NCBI GenBank assembly: GCA_024742765.1 | Contig: JANSXT010000005.1 | Coordinates: forward strand, 62,001-126,000 | DNA from: Phyllobacteriaceae bacterium | Lineage (GTDB): Bacteria; Pseudomonadota; Alphaproteobacteria; Rhizobiales; Rhizobiaceae | Length of the DNA stretch: 64,000 bases | Direction: 5' to 3' | Program-made: the position numbers and the translations under genes | Notes under the pieces: model-generated | What the model was told of the DNA's origin: nothing | Seen by the model: the letters and a program-made list of their open reading frames with translations, nothing else | Databases searched by the model: none | In this document: positions 36,284 to 47,747 of the stretch, piece by piece | How the letters are laid out: each line of letters begins with the position of its first letter | Numbering within the stretch: the stretch's first letter is position 1

Positions 36284-37309
36284 ATGACCGTTCAAATAGT
36301 TCGCCGCAATCTGATGGGGTGTCTCGCCGGCGCCGCCCTTATGTTCGCCCTGCCGCTGGCCGGCCCGGCCCAGGCACAGGACACGATGAAGCTGGCGTCC
36401 GCCACGATCAACGATGTCCAGCACGAGTGGCAGAAGGAATTCCAGAAGGAGATGGAAGCACGCGTCGGCGATGCGCTGACGGTGGAAATCTATCCCGCCT
36501 CGCAATTGGGCGCGATTCCGCGCATGTCCGAGGGCGTGCTGCTCGGCACGATCGAAGCCTTCACCACGCCGACCGCCTTCGTCACCAATGTCGATCCGCG
36601 TTTCCAGGCCTTCGACATGCCCGGACTGTTCAGCGATGCCGATGAAGTGAGCGCGGTGATCCACGATCCCGAGTTCCGCGACTATATGGAGACGCTGTTT
36701 CTGGACAAGGGATTGCGCATTGTCGGCGCGATCTACAACTCGCCCGTCCTGATGCTCAGCCGGGAGCCGGTCACCACGCTCGACGGGTTCGAAGGGCTCA
36801 AGATCCGGACCTTCGCTTCGCCATTGCAGATGGAGCCGATGTCGGCTGTCGGCGCCAACCCCACGCCGCTGGCATTGTCGGAAGTGATTCCGCAGCTCCA
36901 GTCGGGCGGGATCGACGGGATGCTGGCGGGCATGCCGATCCTGGCCGCCTTCAAGTTCTTCGACACGGCCGTCAATGTCACCGACATCAATATGAGCCAG
37001 ATCGTGTCGGTGACCGTCGTCAACGAGACATGGTTCCAGTCGCAATCGGACGCGGTGAAGACGGCGATCCTAGAAGCGGGGCGTGCCGCCGAACAAACGG
37101 TCTTTCCGTGGGGCGTCGCCAATGTCGAACGCGCCAACGGCGCCTGGGTGGAGAATGGCGGCACGATCCACACGCTGCCTGCCGACCAGCAGGCGGAACT
37201 TCAGGAAACCTTTGCCAGGGTCGGCATTGAAATCATCGACAGTCAGCCGGACGTGGTGGAGGTGCGCGACCGGATCCTTGAACGGCTGCAAGAGGTTCGG
37301 GGCGAGTGA
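36284..37309 (+). CDS. TRAP transporter substrate-binding protein (DctP type)
   Basis: Periplasmic receptor of the TRAP importer, 341 residues. The signal peptide ends PLAGPAQAQ before DTMKLAS. Family features: an EIYPASQLGAIPRMSEGVLLGTIEAF block, the conserved Arg in GLKIRTFAS that binds the ligand carboxylate, and ALSEVIPQLQSGGIDG. AGGAG precedes ATG 36284. TRAP receptors mostly bind carboxylates, so 4-pyridoxate is a reasonable ligand in this setting; this is inference. Confidence 0.92.
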   Translation: MTVQIVRRNLMGCLAGAALMFALPLAGPAQAQDTMKLASATINDVQHEWQKEFQKEMEARVGDALTVEIYPASQLGAIPRMSEGVLLGTIEAFTTPTAFVTNVDPRFQAFDMPGLFSDADEVSAVIHDPEFRDYMETLFLDKGLRIVGAIYNSPVLMLSREPVTTLDGFEGLKIRTFASPLQMEPMSAVGANPTPLALSEVIPQLQSGGIDGMLAGMPILAAFKFFDTAVNVTDINMSQIVSVTVVNETWFQSQSDAVKTAILEAGRAAEQTVFPWGVANVERANGAWVENGGTIHTLPADQQAELQETFARVGIEIIDSQPDVVEVRDRILERLQEVRGE

Positions 37310-37314
37310 CCGGG

Positions 37315-37809
37315 CTATCCGTCCAGCGCGTCGCACCGCAGCGATTGGTCATCGCGGGCATGGCAGGAAAAGCGAAACGCCACCTGCGACGTGCCCGCCG
37401 CCATCGGCAGTGTCAGCCGCGTTCGGGCCGTGTCGTTGGCACACCATACCGCTTCGACGGGCATCCGGTCACCGATCGTGTTGAGAAGGTTGAGCACGCC
37501 GGTCTGCCTGTCGAGCCACAGGGTCAGCGTCAGTTCATCGCCCGGAGCGATGCGGCCAAGCTCATCGGAGTACCAATGCGCCAGCGCCGCCTGGCAGTCG
37601 AGGGACACGCCGGTTTCATTGGCAACGGAAACCTCGACCGGGTCGGCGCCTTCAGTGCCCCGAACAATGCCCGAGTAAGGCACGTAAGTGTCGCTTTCGG
37701 CCCATGCCGGATGCGTTGAGAGCCCACCAAACAAAGTCAGGAGGACAAGACCGACAATACCGATGCCCGTCGCCAGACGGAAAAAAACAACCCACTCAGG
37801 GAGTATCAT
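37315..37809 (-). CDS. Hypothetical exported protein
   Basis: 164-residue protein I cannot assign. A hydrophobic stretch ATGIGIVGLVLLTLFGG followed by STHPAWAESD looks like a signal peptide. The mature part has Cys in LDCQAAL, VWCAND, FSCHARD and LRCDALDG, which could make two disulfides, and an immunoglobulin-like beta pattern (PVEVSVANETG, DELTLTLWLDR). The start is ATG 37809 or 37812, which overlaps head-to-head with the BMP gene start at 37811. Its end is 5 bases from the TRAP receptor stop. Codon use and composition match the neighbours, so I regard it as real. Confidence 0.6.
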   Translation of the reverse strand: MILPEWVVFFRLATGIGIVGLVLLTLFGGLSTHPAWAESDTYVPYSGIVRGTEGADPVEVSVANETGVSLDCQAALAHWYSDELGRIAPGDELTLTLWLDRQTGVLNLLNTIGDRMPVEAVWCANDTARTRLTLPMAAGTSQVAFRFSCHARDDQSLRCDALDG

Positions 37810-37810
37810 C

Positions 37811-38827
37811 ATGAAGAACCTATTTCTTTCCACCGCGCTCGGCGTGGTGCTCGCCACCTCGGCGGCCTTTGCTGCCGACGTCGATACCATAGCGGTTCTG
37901 ACACCGGAACAGGGCAGCGATTTCGGCTGGAACCAGCAAGGCGTTGATGCCGCACGGGCCGCAGCGGAGGCCGCCGGCGTCGAGATCATCGTCGCAGAAG
38001 GGCTCGGCTATGGCGACGTTCGCGCACCGATGCGCGAACTTGCGGCCGATGGCGCCGATCTGTTGATCGCCCATGCCAGCGGATACAACACCGCCGGTCC
38101 CGAGATCGCCGAAGAGACGGGCGTTCCGGTGGCGATCGTCGACAGCCCCGACGCGCTCAAGCCGGGCCTTGTGGCGGACTACACGCTGTCGGGCCATGAA
38201 GGCGCATACCTGGCTGGACGGCTGGCAGCCAAGATGACGACGACGGGCACAGTGGGCATCGTCGTCTCGGGCGAACCGCCATCATGGAACTCGCAATCCG
38301 CTGGCTTTGCAGCCGGCGTGCGCGCCGAAAACCCGGACGTCAACATCCTTTATTCGGTGATCGGACCGGCGGCCTATTCCGATGCGGCCGGCGGCAATCG
38401 CGTGACCACATCTGTCATCGCTGCCGGTGCCGACATCATCTTCGGGCAGGGCAACGGGTCGAGCTTCGGCATGATCCAGGCGGTCGAATCGAACCAGGCG
38501 ACCGACGGATCGGACGTGCTGTTCATCGACGTGATCGGCGACAAGTCGGAACTTGATACCGGCCACCTGCTGACCTCGGTGGTCTGGGACATGACCCCGG
38601 TCTATTCGGCGATGATCGAGGACCTGAAGAACGACACGTTCGGCACCCGCAGCTACGCGATCAGCCTGGCCGATGATTCGGCCAAGCTGTTGAAGACGCC
38701 GCAGGTGGACGACGAGGCGTGGAACACGGTGATGGCGCTGCGCGATCAGATCCTGTCCGGCGACATCACCATCGAGGCGATGTTCGATGCCGAAGATGTG
38801 CGCGCAATGGTCACCGTGGCCGAATGA
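37811..38827 (+). CDS. BMP-family ABC importer substrate-binding protein
   Basis: Periplasmic receptor of the basic membrane protein/PnrA family, 338 residues. Signal peptide MKNLFLSTALGVVLATSAAFA, then ADVDTIAVLTPEQGSDFGWNQQG, the usual start of mature BMP proteins. GGGAG lies seven bases before ATG 37811. Known family ligands are nucleosides, riboflavin and related heterocycles, so a pyridine vitamin is chemically plausible. It heads a four-gene importer operon that runs directly into the B6 lactonase, aminotransferase and dehydrogenase genes. The stop overlaps the ATPase start as ATGA. Confidence 0.92.
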   Translation: MKNLFLSTALGVVLATSAAFAADVDTIAVLTPEQGSDFGWNQQGVDAARAAAEAAGVEIIVAEGLGYGDVRAPMRELAADGADLLIAHASGYNTAGPEIAEETGVPVAIVDSPDALKPGLVADYTLSGHEGAYLAGRLAAKMTTTGTVGIVVSGEPPSWNSQSAGFAAGVRAENPDVNILYSVIGPAAYSDAAGGNRVTTSVIAAGADIIFGQGNGSSFGMIQAVESNQATDGSDVLFIDVIGDKSELDTGHLLTSVVWDMTPVYSAMIEDLKNDTFGTRSYAISLADDSAKLLKTPQVDDEAWNTVMALRDQILSGDITIEAMFDAEDVRAMVTVAE

Positions 38828-40437
38828 GCACAAACGTGGCAACGGCAACGGAAGCCACGAACGACCTGCCCCCGGAAACGGGGGCGGGCGTCATCGGCGT
38901 TCACCGGGTCACCAAACGCTTCCCCGGCGTGGTCGCGGTCGATGATGTGTCGCTGACGATCCACGCCGGTGAAGTGCATGTCCTTTTGGGTGAAAACGGC
39001 GCCGGCAAGTCCACGCTGGTGGGTATCCTCGCAGGCCTTCAGGAGCCGGACGAAGGCCATCTGACCGTTGACGGCAACAGGACGCGGCTTTCCAGCCCGT
39101 CGGCCAGCCTGAATGCCGGAATCAGCACCGTGTTTCAGCATTCGATGCTGGTGCCCACCTTGACGGTGCTGGAGAATCTGACACTGGGCGCCCCCTGGTA
39201 CGAGCGCCCGCCGCGCGCGCGCATCGAAGCCCGCATGGCCGAATTGAAGCGCGAATTTTCGCTGTCCCTGCCACTCGACGCCGTCACCGGCGATCTGTCG
39301 CTGGGCCAGCAGCAGCAGATCGAGATCGCCCGTGCGCTCTTGCGCGACAGCAAGGTGCTGATCCTCGACGAAGCGACTTCCATGCTCACGCCGCAGGGCG
39401 CGCAGGAGCTCGGTGCCAGGATGCAAAAACTGGTGAAGGGCGGTCTGGGGGTGATCTTCATCACCCACAAGCTCGCCGAGGCCTATCAGTTCGGAGACCG
39501 CATTTCCGTCCTCAAACAGGGTGCTCTGGCCGGCGAAATGGGTCCGGAACAGCTCAAATCGATGACCGAGAAGCAGGCGGTGGACGAGATCGTGCGGCTG
39601 ATGTTCGGCCGCGAGGACGGCGCCACCTCGACCGAGCATCGGCAAAGCACGGCACGGGCGGAGACACTGCTCCGCATCGAGCAACTGGCAACCGAAGGCG
39701 ACACGGACGTTGTTGGCCTTGAGAATGTGTCCCTGTCGCTGAAGGCGGGCGAAATCCTTGGCGTTGCAGGCATCGACGGCAATGGTCAGAAGCAACTGGC
39801 CGAAGCGGTGGCGGGCCAGCGTGCGGTTTCCACCGGACGCGTGGAATTTGATGGTGTCGATATCACCCGCGCCACGGTCGCGCAGCGCCGCGAACTTGGG
39901 CTGCGATACCTGACCGATGATCGCCTCGAGGAAGGCTCGGTCGGCGCATTCCCCGTCTCGGAAAACACGGTCCTCAAGGATGTCGGCCGTGCACCCTTCT
40001 GGGTGAAAGGCATCGAGCGACCGACACGCATTGCCGAGCATGCGCGCGACCTGATCGCCAGGTTCTCGGTTTACACGCCGAGCGAAACGACGCCGATCGG
40101 CCGCCTTTCCGGCGGCAACATCCAGAAGGTCCTGCTCGGTCGCGAACTATCGGGCGAGGCGCGCGCGGTGGTCTTCAACAAGCCGACATACGGGCTCGAT
40201 CTTCAAAACATCGATGCTTCGCGCGAGCGCATCTCCGAGATCGCGGCGCAGGGGATGGGGGTCGTGCTGATCTCCACCGATCTCGACGAATTGATGGCCC
40301 TTTCGGACCGCATCGCCGTCATCGAGGGCGGCCGCATCCGCGGCGTTGTCGACAATAACGGCGGCGGCGAAGCCCTGCGCCTGCGCATCGGCAGGATGAT
40401 GGCGGGCGCCGAAGAGCACACGGAGACAATGGAGTAA
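38824..40437 (+). CDS. ABC importer ATPase with two domains (nucleoside-type)
   Basis: 537-residue double ATPase of the RbsA-like group that works with BMP receptors. Domain 1 has Walker A GENGAGKST, signature LSLGQQQQIEIA and Walker B LILDEATSML. Domain 2 has signature LSGGNIQKVLLG but Walker B reads VVFNKPTYGLD, lacking the Asp-Glu pair. Loss of the catalytic Glu in the second domain is common in BMP-associated ATPases, so the enzyme probably has one hydrolytic site. ATG 38824 overlaps the receptor stop. Confidence 0.92.
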   Translation: MSTNVATATEATNDLPPETGAGVIGVHRVTKRFPGVVAVDDVSLTIHAGEVHVLLGENGAGKSTLVGILAGLQEPDEGHLTVDGNRTRLSSPSASLNAGISTVFQHSMLVPTLTVLENLTLGAPWYERPPRARIEARMAELKREFSLSLPLDAVTGDLSLGQQQQIEIARALLRDSKVLILDEATSMLTPQGAQELGARMQKLVKGGLGVIFITHKLAEAYQFGDRISVLKQGALAGEMGPEQLKSMTEKQAVDEIVRLMFGREDGATSTEHRQSTARAETLLRIEQLATEGDTDVVGLENVSLSLKAGEILGVAGIDGNGQKQLAEAVAGQRAVSTGRVEFDGVDITRATVAQRRELGLRYLTDDRLEEGSVGAFPVSENTVLKDVGRAPFWVKGIERPTRIAEHARDLIARFSVYTPSETTPIGRLSGGNIQKVLLGRELSGEARAVVFNKPTYGLDLQNIDASRERISEIAAQGMGVVLISTDLDELMALSDRIAVIEGGRIRGVVDNNGGGEALRLRIGRMMAGAEEHTETME

Positions 40438-40439
40438 GC

Positions 40440-41540
40440 ATGGTGGACGACGCGACCCCCGCCGCCGAAAACCCGGACGCCGAAGCCGCGCGCGCCGCGC
40501 CAATGGCGTGGCGTGGGTCCCTGAGGCGGTTCGTGACGCTGACCGCGGGTCCCATCGTTGCGGCTTTCTTGCTGTCGGCGGTCATCTTGTTTTTGGTGGG
40601 CGTCAACCCGTGGACCTATTACGGATACATTCTCGAGCGGTCATTGTTCTCCGGGCTGGGGCTGGAGCAGACGGCGACGCGAATGGCGCCGCTCTTGTTC
40701 CTGTGCGCCAGTCTGATCGTCGCGTTCCGCGCGGGGATTTGGAACCTGGGCACCGACGGGCAGTTTCTGCTCGGTGCGGTCGTCGCGGCCGCCACCGCGC
40801 CGCTACTTGTGGGCACGCTGCCGGGCTGGGGCGTGCTGCTGGCGGGCTTCGCGGTGGCCCTGGTTGCCGGTGCGCTGTGGTCGATCGTCCCGGCGCTCCT
40901 GAAGGCCTATCAGGGCGTCAACGAGATCATCACCACACTGATGATGTCCTTTCTTGGCGTGCTGCTGGCGTCAACGCTCGTCAAGCTGGCCTTTCGCGAC
41001 CCTGCGACCACCGTGCCGCAAACCCGGACATTGCCGGTCGACGACCGGCTGCCGCGATTGTTTGACACCTCGATCTCCAGCGGGCTGATCTGGGGATTGA
41101 TCGCGGTGCTGGCGGTTCATTTGATGATGACCCGCACCGCGTTTGGCATGAAGCTGCGGATGGTTGGCGCCAATCCGTCCGCCGCAAGCCATGCGGGGCT
41201 GTCGGTGCCACTTTTGACCATGGCGACGTTTGCGCTTTCGGCGGGTTTTGCTGGCCTTTCGGGCGCGTCCGAAATTCTGGGCGTTGCCGGCAATGTGCGC
41301 GCGGACTGGAACCCGGCCTACGGCCTGATGGTGATACCGCTGGTCTTTCTCGCCCGCTTCCATGGCGTCGGATCGATCGTCTTGGTGTTCTTTTATTCAG
41401 CCCTCCTGATCGGCAGCGAAAGCGCCGCGCGCCGGCTGGGCGTGCCGCAGGACTTCACTCTCGTGCTGGTGGCCAGCCTGCTGATCTGCCTGGGTCTGGG
41501 GGAATATATCGACTACCGCAAGCAGAAGCAGGAGCGCTGA
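40440..41540 (+). CDS. ABC importer permease (nucleoside/BMP type, first)
   Basis: Inner-membrane permease, 366 residues, about eight hydrophobic segments. Family blocks: WNLGTDGQFLLGAV, YQGVNEIITTLMMSFLG, and AASHAGLSVPLL near the ATPase-contact site. An unusually Ala/Asp-rich tail of about 25 residues (DDATPAAENPDAEAARAAP) precedes the first helix. It begins two bases after the ATPase stop. Confidence 0.92.
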   Translation: MVDDATPAAENPDAEAARAAPMAWRGSLRRFVTLTAGPIVAAFLLSAVILFLVGVNPWTYYGYILERSLFSGLGLEQTATRMAPLLFLCASLIVAFRAGIWNLGTDGQFLLGAVVAAATAPLLVGTLPGWGVLLAGFAVALVAGALWSIVPALLKAYQGVNEIITTLMMSFLGVLLASTLVKLAFRDPATTVPQTRTLPVDDRLPRLFDTSISSGLIWGLIAVLAVHLMMTRTAFGMKLRMVGANPSAASHAGLSVPLLTMATFALSAGFAGLSGASEILGVAGNVRADWNPAYGLMVIPLVFLARFHGVGSIVLVFFYSALLIGSESAARRLGVPQDFTLVLVASLLICLGLGEYIDYRKQKQER

Positions 41541-41541
41541 G

Positions 41542-42477
41542 ATGGGCGGATTGCTGACCGAGGCGTTCCTTTCGTCGCTTCTGACCGGGGCCATCGTCGC
41601 CGCCGTGCCGATCCTGCTGGCCGGGCTGGGCGAGCAGATGTCGGAAAAGGCCGGCGTGCTCAATGTCGGGATCGAGGGGATGATGCTGATGGGGGCCTAT
41701 ATGGGGTTCCTCGTGGCGTTCCAGACCAGTTCGCTTTGGCTGGGGTTCCTGGGCGGTATCGTTGGCGGCCTGTTGACGGCCCTCGTCATGGCGATCCTGT
41801 GCGTGAGGATGGGCCTGAACCAGATCGTCATCGGTATCGGACTGACGCTGGGTGCCGAGGGGCTGACGGCGCTGCTGCATCATTTCCAGTTCTCGCGGAC
41901 CTATCCCCGGCTGCCAGCGCCCGAGCGCCTGGACATTCCGGGCCTCACCGATTTGCCGGTGATCGGGGCGTCGCTCTTCGGGCGTCACCCGATCGTCTAT
42001 GTCGCCTTGCTCGCGGTCGTCGTCCTGGCACTTCTTTACAGGCGTACCAATCTGGGCATGACCTTGCGGGCGGCCGGTGAACGGCCCGCCGCCCTGGACG
42101 TGGCCGGCGGCAACGTTGTGGGCATCCGGCTGGCCGCTGTCCTCTTCACCGGCGCGATGGCGGGTCTGGGCGGCGCTTACCTCGCCAACATCGCGGCGGG
42201 CCTGTTCATTCCGTTCATGACGGGCGGCGCCGGCTTTATCGGCATCGTGCTGGCCATGCTGGCGCGGGGGCGTCCGCTCTGGGTTCTGATCGGCGCACTG
42301 ATCTTCGGTGCCGCGCTGTCGCTGACCACCGCCCTGCAGGTCGCCGGGTCAACCGTGCCCACCGAGGTGATCCAGATGCTGCCCTTTGCGGCGGTGATGC
42401 TGGTTCTCGTCCTTTTCGGACGCCGGGCGAAACTGCCTTCGGCACTCGCCGTCTCTTATGAACGCGGCGCGCGCTAG
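41542..42477 (+). CDS. ABC importer permease (nucleoside/BMP type, second)
   Basis: Second permease, 311 residues. Family blocks: LSEKAGVLNVGIEGMML-like segment (seen as MSEKAGVLNVGIEGMMLMGA), AILCVRMGLNQIVIGIGL and GERPAALDVAGGNVVGIR. Starts one base after the first permease stop. It ends 60 bases before the pyridoxolactonase gene; that gap has a GC hairpin and no promoter that I can see, so the importer and the three B6 enzymes look cotranscribed. Confidence 0.92.
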   Translation: MGGLLTEAFLSSLLTGAIVAAVPILLAGLGEQMSEKAGVLNVGIEGMMLMGAYMGFLVAFQTSSLWLGFLGGIVGGLLTALVMAILCVRMGLNQIVIGIGLTLGAEGLTALLHHFQFSRTYPRLPAPERLDIPGLTDLPVIGASLFGRHPIVYVALLAVVVLALLYRRTNLGMTLRAAGERPAALDVAGGNVVGIRLAAVLFTGAMAGLGGAYLANIAAGLFIPFMTGGAGFIGIVLAMLARGRPLWVLIGALIFGAALSLTTALQVAGSTVPTEVIQMLPFAAVMLVLVLFGRRAKLPSALAVSYERGAR

Positions 42478-43344
<867 letters not shown>

Positions 43345-43357
43345 GGAGGGGGATTGC

Positions 43358-45320
<1,963 letters not shown>

Positions 45321-45596
45321 CGGCGGCTCATCTTTGGCCAGCACCGGTTGACCATCGGGATCATGTGGCCGGGCTAGGCGCAAGACGTGCGGTGCGGCGA
45401 ATGCTCATCTTGCGCAACGCCGCCGATGGCCAACGGCCGTCGACAACCGGCGCCGCCATCGTGACGGATGTCGCCTGCGATGAAGCGAGCCTGTCAGACG
45501 CTGCCGAAGCCGAACAGTCCGCCAGCACCTTGCAGACGAAGCGAAGGCCGCCCGCGCGAGAGCCAAAGCGCCGAAAGTTCTCCCATGGCCGTGTGA
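45321..45596. other. Convergent intergenic region without a clear gene
   Basis: 276 bases between the ends of the pyridoxal dehydrogenase and LysR genes. It holds a weak hairpin at the dehydrogenase stop (CCGCC/GGCGG, 45311-45326, then CTCATCTTT) that may be a poor terminator. Open frames here have Arg/Ala-rich translations with no family pattern and no ribosome site. Confidence 0.5.
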
Positions 45597-46514
45597 TCAG
45601 CCTCCGGGCGTTCTCAGAACAGAGATCAACCAGTTATGCATGGGGTTGTTCGCGTTCCTTTCGTGCAGGATCGCCGAAACCGTGAAGGGCCGAATGGCGA
45701 TCGGAGGCGGCAGGGCACAAAGCCCGTATCGCTTGGACTGGCTCTCCACCAGCCGCTTTGGCAGCGTGGCGATCAGGTCGGTCGTGGCGACGATGGACAG
45801 TGCCGGCAGAAATTGCGGAACCGAGACGGCGACGCGACGGGTTTTCCCATGCTTGGCCAGTTCGGTGTCGACAATTCCTTTCAGCTCGGCGCCGGGAGAC
45901 ACGATCAGGTGCTCGGCACCCAGATATGTGTCCAGATCCATCCCCGTTGCGTCGAGCGGATGCCCGCGCCGGACGACGACGCTGTAGCTTTCCTGGTGAA
46001 GATCGATCTTCCGAAAGCTTTTCGGCAAGTCCCAGATATACCCGAAGGCGATGTCGATGTCCTGGTTCTCCAGTGCCTCCAGCGCCTGCCGACGGCCAAG
46101 CGCCAATATGCTCACGCGCATGCCGGGCGCCTGGGTGCGGACCACCCGCAAAAGGTCCGGGACCAGCGACGTCATTTCATTGTCGTAGGCGCCAATCCGG
46201 ATCACTTCGGTTGACGATGCGGGATCGAATGCGGCCGTCGCGCTGACCGCCTCGGACAGGGCTTCGACAATTGCGCGTATCTTCGGCTCAAGGCCGAGCG
46301 CGACGGATGTGGGCTGCATGCCCTTGGGCGTGCGCAGGAACAGCGGATCGCCAAACGCGCCGCGCAATCGCTTGATCGAGTGGCTGATCGAGGATTGGGT
46401 CAGCCCCATATGGGCGGCGACATCGGATGCCTTGCGGAACCGCATCAGGTTCACAAACACAAGCAGAACCGTGAGATCCAATCTCCGAAGTTCGATTTCA
46501 TTGATATTGGACAT
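45597..46514 (-). CDS. LysR-family transcriptional regulator
   Basis: 305-residue regulator. N-terminal helix-turn-helix FRKASDVAAHMGLTQSSISHSIKRL (about residues 26-50), then GDPLFLRTPKGMQPT and a LysR substrate-binding domain (VIRIGAYDNEM, QDIDIAFGYIWDLP). The N-terminal LRRLDLTVLLVFVNLMRFR resembles the NodD/SyrM/LeuO-like branch. It is divergent from the NAD-binding protein operon and shares its AT-rich promoter region. The effector is unknown. Confidence 0.92.
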   Translation of the reverse strand: MSNINEIELRRLDLTVLLVFVNLMRFRKASDVAAHMGLTQSSISHSIKRLRGAFGDPLFLRTPKGMQPTSVALGLEPKIRAIVEALSEAVSATAAFDPASSTEVIRIGAYDNEMTSLVPDLLRVVRTQAPGMRVSILALGRRQALEALENQDIDIAFGYIWDLPKSFRKIDLHQESYSVVVRRGHPLDATGMDLDTYLGAEHLIVSPGAELKGIVDTELAKHGKTRRVAVSVPQFLPALSIVATTDLIATLPKRLVESQSKRYGLCALPPPIAIRPFTVSAILHERNANNPMHNWLISVLRTPGG

Positions 46515-46525
46515 TTATCCAATTC

Positions 46526-46544
46526 ATTTTCATTTCACTAAAAT
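46526..46544. promoter_or_regulatory. Candidate LysR box in divergent promoter
   Basis: ATTTT (46526-46530) and AAAAT (46540-46544) form an inverted repeat around nine bases and contain the T-N11-A pattern typical of LysR sites. It lies in a 71-base AT-rich gap, in sharp contrast to the GC-rich surroundings, between the LysR gene and its divergent neighbour. Confidence 0.4.
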
Positions 46545-46585
46545 GCTCGCTATCCGCTTTCGGGAGACGATGCAAGGAGAGCGGC

Positions 46586-47182
46586 ATGGACATCGGGATC
46601 ATCGGCACCGGTCGGGTCGGGTCGGCCCTGCGGCAGGGATGGTCGGCGTCGGGTCATGACGTTCAGATGGCCGGCCGGTCCACGGCGCGGTCGATCGAAG
46701 AGGTCGCCGGATGGGCGGACATCATCGTCCTGGCGGTGCCGTTTGCCGCATTGGAGACCGTCGCAACCCGGTTGGACGGCGCGGCGCACAAGATCGTCAT
46801 CGACTGCACCAATCCGATTGCCATGGGGCCGGACGGCCCGGGCCTGGCGCTGGGCCACACCACATCCGGTGCCGAGAAGCTGCAATCGCTCCTGCCCAAG
46901 GCCCATATCGTCAAGACGCTCAATCAGGTCGGCGCCGAGATCATGGCCGACACCGCCGGATTTGCGCAGCCGCCGGTTCAGTTGATCGCGGGTAATGATG
47001 AAAATGCCAAACAGGTGGTTGCCGCGCTCGTGTCCGATCTGGGTTTTGAACCGCTGGATGCAGGCGGCCTTGCTGCGGCCCGCATTCTCGAACCATTTGC
47101 CCTCGTCTGGATCAATCAGGCCGTCGTCAGGGGTATGGGGCGGGACTGGGCCTTTGGCGCATTGCGGCGGAGCAGTCGATGA
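46586..47182 (+). CDS. NAD(P)-binding protein of the F420-reductase-like family
   Basis: 198-residue single Rossmann domain protein related to NADPH-dependent F420 reductases and the N-terminal domain of 6PGDH-like enzymes. Motif IGIIGTGRVGSALRQGW, then MAGRS after beta-2 (Arg-Ser suggests NADP), VLAVPFAALE, and KTLNQVGAEIM. F420 is not expected in this lineage, so the true substrate is unknown, possibly a quinone or metal complex. It begins the operon divergent from LysR. Confidence 0.85.
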   Translation: MDIGIIGTGRVGSALRQGWSASGHDVQMAGRSTARSIEEVAGWADIIVLAVPFAALETVATRLDGAAHKIVIDCTNPIAMGPDGPGLALGHTTSGAEKLQSLLPKAHIVKTLNQVGAEIMADTAGFAQPPVQLIAGNDENAKQVVAALVSDLGFEPLDAGGLAAARILEPFALVWINQAVVRGMGRDWAFGALRRSSR

Positions 47183-47736
47183 TGGGCGAACCGGTGACCG
47201 TCGTCGTGCGCCGGCATGTGCGCCCGGGCTCGGAGGCATTCTACGAGGATTGGCTTGACCGGCTGACATCGGCCGCCGGCGCGATGCCGGGATATCTGGG
47301 CAGCCAGTTCCAGAAGCCTGCATCGCCGGGCAACCCCTATGTCAGCATCTTCCGGTTCGACAGTCTGGAAACGCTCGATGCCTTCGAGCGATCGGAGCTG
47401 CGGGCCCGGTATCTCCGGGAGATCGCACCCCATGTCGCCTCGGATGCAGTCTGGGACCGGACGACGGGACTTGAGGTCTGGTTCGAAGCGCCCAAGGGGA
47501 CGGTGGTCGCCCAGCCGTCGCCGCATCGGATGGCGCTCGTTCTGGTGGCGGTCGTGTTCGTGCTCGTGCTGATCCTCAACGTCGCGCTCGACCCGATCAT
47601 CGGCCATTGGCCACTGGCCCTTAGGCTGTTGGTGACGGTCGTTCTGCAGGTGTTGCTGATGACCTACCTCATCATGCCCCGCGTCACACGCTGGCTGGCG
47701 CGGTGGATATTTCCCTCAACCAAAACAGCAATCTGA
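47179..47736 (+). CDS. ABM-domain protein with two C-terminal membrane helices
   Basis: 185 residues. Residues about 5-100 form an antibiotic-biosynthesis-monooxygenase-like ferredoxin fold (VTVVVRRHVRPGSEAFYEDWL, then MPGYLGSQF). Residues about 118-172 form two membrane helices (ALVLVAVVFVLVLILNVAL and LALRLLVTVVLQVLLMTYL). The fusion suggests a heme or small-molecule sensor or degrader tethered to the inner membrane. ATG 47179 overlaps the upstream stop; a second ATG follows at once. Confidence 0.8.
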   Translation: MMGEPVTVVVRRHVRPGSEAFYEDWLDRLTSAAGAMPGYLGSQFQKPASPGNPYVSIFRFDSLETLDAFERSELRARYLREIAPHVASDAVWDRTTGLEVWFEAPKGTVVAQPSPHRMALVLVAVVFVLVLILNVALDPIIGHWPLALRLLVTVVLQVLLMTYLIMPRVTRWLARWIFPSTKTAI

Positions 47737-47747
47737 AAGGCGTTCCC

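Noticed and set aside
39000-40437. Missing Asp-Glu in the second Walker B of the BMP-type ATPase taken as a broken gene
   Set aside because: Degenerate second domains are usual in ATPases that work with BMP receptors; all other motifs are intact.
45406-45685. Open frame between the pyridoxal dehydrogenase and LysR genes
   Set aside because: Arg/Ala-rich translation with no recognisable motif, no ribosome site and overlap with the LysR 3' end.
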